DNA of 64,000 nt, taken from assembly GCA_037481655.1 (NCBI GenBank), contig JBBFLF010000003.1, forward strand, positions 1 through 64,000, written 5' to 3'. The notes under the pieces were generated by a model. It ran no database searches, was not told where the DNA came from, and was given only the letters and a program-made list of their open reading frames with translations. The first letter of the stretch is position 1. Every line of letters starts with the position of its first letter. Shown here one piece after another: positions 60,336 through 64,000 of this stretch. The translations under genes and the position numbers were made by a program. This stretch comes from Desulfobaccales bacterium (lineage in GTDB: Bacteria; Desulfobacterota; Desulfobaccia; Desulfobaccales; 0-14-0-80-60-11).

Positions 60336-61364
60336 TTAACCAAGGAACAGAATGACCACGCCGGTCAGCAGGATGTTTACCAGCGCCAGGGGCAGGAGCA
60401 CCTTCCAGCCCAGATACATGAGCTGGTCGAAGCGGAAGCGGGGGTAGGTGCCCCGGACCCAGATGAAGACAAAGACCAGGATGAAGGTCTTGAGCACGAA
60501 CCAGACGATGGGGGGCAAAACCGGCCCCTGCCAGCCGCCCAGAAAGAGGGTGGTGGCCAAGGCGGAGGCCACGATGATGTGGCAGTATTCCCCCAGCATG
60601 AAGAGGGCCCACTTCATGGAGCTGTATTCCGTCTGGTAGCCGGCCACCAGCTCGTTTTCGCACTCGATGAGGTCGAAGGGGGTGCGGGCGCACTCGGCGA
60701 AGGCGGCGATCATGAAGATGATGAAGCCCAAGGGCTGCAGGAAGATGAACCAGATCTTCTTCTGGGCCTCCACGATCTGCACCAGGCTGAGTGACCCCGC
60801 CAGCATCAGGACGCCGATGATGGAGAGCCCCAGGGCCAGCTCGTAGGAGACCATCTGGGCCGAGAGGCGCAGGCCCCCCAGGAGGGAGTATTTGCTGTTG
60901 CTGGCCCAGCCGCCCAGGACCGCGCCGTAGACCGCCAACGAGGACATGGCAAAGACATAGAGGATGCCCACGTTGATGTCGGCGATCACCCCCTGGTTGA
61001 GGCCCGCCGCCTTGAGGTCCAGGGTCTGGCCGTACACCGTGATGGTGTCCGGCAGGATCTGGCTGGCGAAGGGGATCACCGCAAAGGGCAAAAATGCGGT
61101 GATGGCGGTGATCATGGGCGCCATGACGAAGAGCACCCGGTTCACCATGGGCGGGGTGAAGTCCTCCTTGAAGAGGAGCTTCACCAGGTCGGCCAGGGGC
61201 TGCAACAGACCCCAGGGCCCGACGCGGTTGGGGCCGTAGCGCAGCTGGATAAAGCCCAGGACCTTGCGCTCCATGAGCACGGTGTAGGCGATGGCCGTGA
61301 GGAAGACCACCAGGATCACCGTGATTTTCAGGGCCGTCAGCAGGATCAGCAGAGGCATGTTCAT
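60336..61364 (-). CDS. nuoH: NADH-quinone oxidoreductase subunit H
   Basis: 342 residues with about eight helices. Characteristic motifs: AIAYTVLMERKVLGFIQLRYGPNRVGPWGLLQPLADLVKLLFKEDFTPP (quinone chamber), AFAECARTPFDLIECENELVAGYQTEYSSMKWALFMLGEYCHIIV, and FVFIWVRGTYPRFRFDQLMYLGWKVLLPLAL. The gene sits between nuoG and nuoI in the usual order. Confidence 0.97.
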   Translation of the reverse strand: MNMPLLILLTALKITVILVVFLTAIAYTVLMERKVLGFIQLRYGPNRVGPWGLLQPLADLVKLLFKEDFTPPMVNRVLFVMAPMITAITAFLPFAVIPFASQILPDTITVYGQTLDLKAAGLNQGVIADINVGILYVFAMSSLAVYGAVLGGWASNSKYSLLGGLRLSAQMVSYELALGLSIIGVLMLAGSLSLVQIVEAQKKIWFIFLQPLGFIIFMIAAFAECARTPFDLIECENELVAGYQTEYSSMKWALFMLGEYCHIIVASALATTLFLGGWQGPVLPPIVWFVLKTFILVFVFIWVRGTYPRFRFDQLMYLGWKVLLPLALVNILLTGVVILFLG

Positions 61365-61421
61365 ACGATGTCGCCTTTTTCCGGTTCAGCTCCGGGGACC
61401 CGGTTGAGGGGCCCGGGTTTT

Positions 61422-64000
61422 TTATGCCTTCTGGATGGAGACCCGCACCAGATTGGAGTTCAGGGTCAGCATCTGGGCCGCGGGCTGGGCGAAATGCTCC
61501 GGCAGGAAGGCCACCCCGGCCGGCAACAAGGGATCCAGCGCCACCTTGGCCTCCACCTCCCCGTGGGAGGAGATGATCCGGGCCTTGTCGCCCGCCTTCA
61601 GCTCCAGTTGGGCCGCATCCTCGGGGTTGAGGCTGACGGCCGCCTCGGGCGAAACCACCAGGGTGCCGCAGGGCTCGTGGGTGGTGTAAGAGCCCGAGTG
61701 CTGCAGCACCTTGCCGATGATCAGGGTGAAGGGCCGGCGGCCGGGCAGGCTGATGTCCAGGTCGAAGGGCACGAAGGTGCCTTTAACCTCCGCCGGGATG
61801 CCCTTGCCCACCACTTTCTGGGGCGCCAAGCCGGCATAGAGGGGCACCTGCCGGGCGAACTCGGCGAAGATCTGCGCCGGGTTCCGGTAGTTCAGGGGCA
61901 CGCCCAGGGCCGAGGCCAGCCGGCAGATGATCTGCCAGTCGGGGAGCACACCATTGGCCGGCAGAGCCGCCTTCAGCACCCCCAGCTGTCCGGTGCTGCT
62001 GATGAAGGAGCCTTCCTGCTCCGCGTGGATGGCCACCGGCAGAACTACATCCGCCAGCTTGGCGGTGTCGGTGAGGAAGGCGTCCTGCACCACCATGAAC
62101 TTCACCTTGCCCAAGAGCTTCTCGGTGCGGCTGCGGTTGGGGAGCCAGCGCAGGAGATCCCCGCCCAGGAGCCACAGGGCCTTGGGGGCGTCCGCCTCGT
62201 CCTGCTCCAGTTTGTCCAGCACCTCCAGGAGATTGGGGCCGGGGGTCTGCACCGGTTTGTGCTCGCCCCAGAAGGCCGGCGCCGCCGGGGAATCCAGAGG
62301 CAAAAGCCCCGGCAGCCGGTCGGGGAGCACCCCCAGCTCGCACACGCCCCGGGTGTTGGCCTTCTCCGCCACCGGGTAGAGGGCGCTGCCCGGGGTGCCG
62401 GGTTTGCCCACCAGGAGGAAAAGGTCCGCCAAAGCCAGGGCGTTCATGTCGCCCTTGTCCTGACTTAAGAGCTCGGTGCCGAAGAGGATGGCCGGGGCCT
62501 TGGCCTGGGCCAGGATGGCGGCCGCGGCCTCCAGGTCCGCCACCTCCACGCCCGCCCGGGTGGCGTATTCCTTGAGGCTGAACTTTTTCAGGCTCTCTTT
62601 GAGCTCGTCAAAGCCCTGGGCGGAGATGGCCGGGGTGAGATCCGGGTGGGCGGTGATCAGGGCCTTCATCAGCCCGGCCACCACCAGGCGCTCGGCGCCG
62701 GGCTTATAGCGCAGGCTGACGGTGGCCCAGCGGTCGAACTTGGTGCCCCGGGGATTGGCCACCACCAGCTTGAAGTCGTCCTTCAGCCGGGCGGCGTTGA
62801 CGCCCCAGCCCAGAGGCGGCAGCTCCGGGGTGAGATCCGCCCCCAGGATGAGGGCGGCATCGGCCTGAGGGAGCTCCTCGAGGGAGCCCAGGACGAAGGT
62901 GAAGCCGCTCCCCTTGGTGTCATCCTTGATGCCGAAGGGGGAGGTGTAGACCGGGGGCTTGGGATGGGGCCCGTCGGCCTCCTTCACCTCGGGCCAACCA
63001 AAGACCTGGCCCAGGGCGCTTAAGGCCTTGGCATAGTGCAGACGGCCGGGGTTGTCCAGGTTGTTGGTGCCCAGCCCCGCCCGGAAAAACTTCTGGAAGA
63101 GGTAATTGGCCTCGTTGGTTGCCCGGGGCGAGCCCACGCCGTAAAGGGCGCCGGGACCGGCCTCCTCCAGCACTGCCTTGAGGCCTCCCGCGGCGGCGGC
63201 CAGGGCCTCCTCCCAGGTGGCCTCCTGGAGCTCGCCGTTGACCCGCACCAAGGGGGTGCGCAGGCGCTCCGGGGAGTTGATGACCGGCCAGCCGAAGCGG
63301 CCCCGGCCGCAGAGGAGGGCGGTCTCGCCGTTGTAGACCCGCATGATCTCCCCGTCCTTGAGGTGCAGCTCATACGTGCAGCCGCCGCCGCAGAAGGGGC
63401 AGACCATCTCGGTCTTGGTGACCTCCCAGGCCCGGGCCCGGTATTTGAACTGCTTGTTGATGAGGGCCCCCACCGGGCAGATGTCGATGCAGGAGCCGCA
63501 GAACTCGCAGTCCAGGGGCAAAAGCCCGGAGCCCAGCTCGGTGAAGTAGCCCCGCTGCATGAAGTTGATGGCCATGGCCCCCACGTGGTCCCGGCAGAGG
63601 CGCACGCAGCGGCCGCAGGTGACGCAACGGTCGGTGTGCCGCTCCACCAGGAGGGACTCATAGTCCGGGGGTGAGGTGGCGGGCACGGCCGTCAGGTCCA
63701 CCTCCGGGACGCCCAGGGCGTGGGTCAGGTCCTGGAGCTCGCACTCGCCGCCCTTGTCGCAGATGGGGCACTCCAGGGCGTGGTTGATGAGCACCAGCTT
63801 CATGAGCTCCTGGCGGATGGCGGTGAGGCGCTCGGAGTTGGTCACCACCTCCTGGCCCTCGGCCACGTAGGTGGCGCAGGCCGGCAGGGGCCGGGGCGGC
63901 CCCGGCTTCACCTCCACCACGCAGATGCGGCAGGAGCCGATGGGCTTCAGGGCCGGATGATAGCAGAGATAGGGGATGTAGATGCCGTTTTCCCGGGCCA
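61422..64000 (-). CDS. nuoG: NADH-quinone oxidoreductase subunit G (5' end beyond the window)
   Basis: At least 858 residues are visible; the start lies past the window edge. The N-terminal 2Fe-2S ferredoxin domain (CYHPALKPIGSCRICVVE... CAT), the C-x2-H/His-Cys3 region (CPICDKGGECELQDLTHALGV), two 4Fe-4S motifs (CVTCGRCVRLC; CEFCGSCIDICPVG) and a molybdopterin-oxidoreductase-like domain with its own 4Fe-4S segment (MVCPFCGGGCTYEL) follow in order. The C-terminal domain resembles formate dehydrogenase-like subunits but is catalytically inert in complex I. First visible gene of the nuoG-H-I-J-K-L-M-N run. Confidence 0.93.
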   Translation of the reverse strand, partial: ARENGIYIPYLCYHPALKPIGSCRICVVEVKPGPPRPLPACATYVAEGQEVVTNSERLTAIRQELMKLVLINHALECPICDKGGECELQDLTHALGVPEVDLTAVPATSPPDYESLLVERHTDRCVTCGRCVRLCRDHVGAMAINFMQRGYFTELGSGLLPLDCEFCGSCIDICPVGALINKQFKYRARAWEVTKTEMVCPFCGGGCTYELHLKDGEIMRVYNGETALLCGRGRFGWPVINSPERLRTPLVRVNGELQEATWEEALAAAAGGLKAVLEEAGPGALYGVGSPRATNEANYLFQKFFRAGLGTNNLDNPGRLHYAKALSALGQVFGWPEVKEADGPHPKPPVYTSPFGIKDDTKGSGFTFVLGSLEELPQADAALILGADLTPELPPLGWGVNAARLKDDFKLVVANPRGTKFDRWATVSLRYKPGAERLVVAGLMKALITAHPDLTPAISAQGFDELKESLKKFSLKEYATRAGVEVADLEAAAAILAQAKAPAILFGTELLSQDKGDMNALALADLFLLVGKPGTPGSALYPVAEKANTRGVCELGVLPDRLPGLLPLDSPAAPAFWGEHKPVQTPGPNLLEVLDKLEQDEADAPKALWLLGGDLLRWLPNRSRTEKLLGKVKFMVVQDAFLTDTAKLADVVLPVAIHAEQEGSFISSTGQLGVLKAALPANGVLPDWQIICRLASALGVPLNYRNPAQIFAEFARQVPLYAGLAPQKVVGKGIPAEVKGTFVPFDLDISLPGRRPFTLIIGKVLQHSGSYTTHEPCGTLVVSPEAAVSLNPEDAAQLELKAGDKARIISSHGEVEAKVALDPLLPAGVAFLPEHFAQPAAQMLTLNSNLVRVSIQKA

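Overview
The window is a GC-rich, densely coded chromosomal segment from what looks like an anaerobic, sulfate-reducer or syntroph-like deltaproteobacterium (Desulfobacterota). The pointers are a CarD - PIN/TRAM - RluD-type - coaE - rho backbone, a nuoG-N complex I operon, MetV and FlpD-type redox proteins, modular ferredoxin-type glutamate synthase parts, sigma-54 promoters with a NifA-like activator, and a DUF6600 cell-surface protein. Lineage is inferred from gene content only; there is no rRNA or tRNA gene in the window.

Layout. 0.2-7.2 kb: YkgJ-type Cys-cluster protein, rpiB and transketolase (a pentose phosphate pair), DUF599 membrane protein, and a large acyl-CoA synthetase (ADP-forming)/GNAT fusion. 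7.4-11.2 kb: a tight five-gene plus-strand run (membrane protein, PTPS/QueD-like enzyme, GT4 glycosyltransferase, SAM methyltransferase, HAD phosphatase) that may make a glycosylated pterin or other small molecule. 11.4-24.8 kb: nitrogen and carbon hub with icd, glutamate synthase modules (a fused amidotransferase/GXGXG protein, an Fe-S FMN-barrel protein, an Fe-S degenerate-barrel protein and a separate FMN-barrel protein), MetV, FlpD and glnA. Sigma-54 (-24/-12) promoters precede glnA and the separate FMN-barrel gene. A NifA-like activator and a KaiC-like/XRE/cupin regulator follow at 25.1-28.1 kb.

28.4-34.3 kb: flavodoxin-like reductase, isochorismatase-like hydrolase, a tiny CXXC protein with a NapH-like ferredoxin membrane protein, IHF/HU, a possibly structured non-coding gap, ychF, CarD and PIN/TRAM. 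34.4-37.75 kb: two patches of foreign composition, a secreted alpha/beta hydrolase and a very AT-rich membrane HNH-nuclease fusion, on either side of an RluD-type gene. 37.8-53.7 kb: coaE, rho, a Rho-N-like small protein, slipin/NfeD, UDG, coaBC, metallo-hydrolases, LysE, enolase, a long Gly/Pro repeat protein and a Clp1/Grc3-like polynucleotide kinase. 54.0-64.0 kb: nuoN-M-L-K-J-I-H-G on the minus strand, with nuoG cut by the window edge.

The most unusual structure lies between 12.7 and 18.75 kb. Three successive intergenic regions each consist of TCCAAAG-type heptamer arrays on the left and CTTTGGA-type arrays on the right, that is, long imperfect inverted repeats that abut the neighbouring genes. 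One of the three encloses a gene for an S23/Avd-like four-helix-bundle protein, which suggests a family of repeat-bounded elements of which two copies have lost the gene. A second, unrelated family of roughly 130 bp G/C-rich composite palindromes sits at many gene ends elsewhere. The second candidate system is the AT-rich gene for a zinc ribbon - membrane - HNH nuclease - topoisomerase zinc finger protein at 36.4-37.7 kb.
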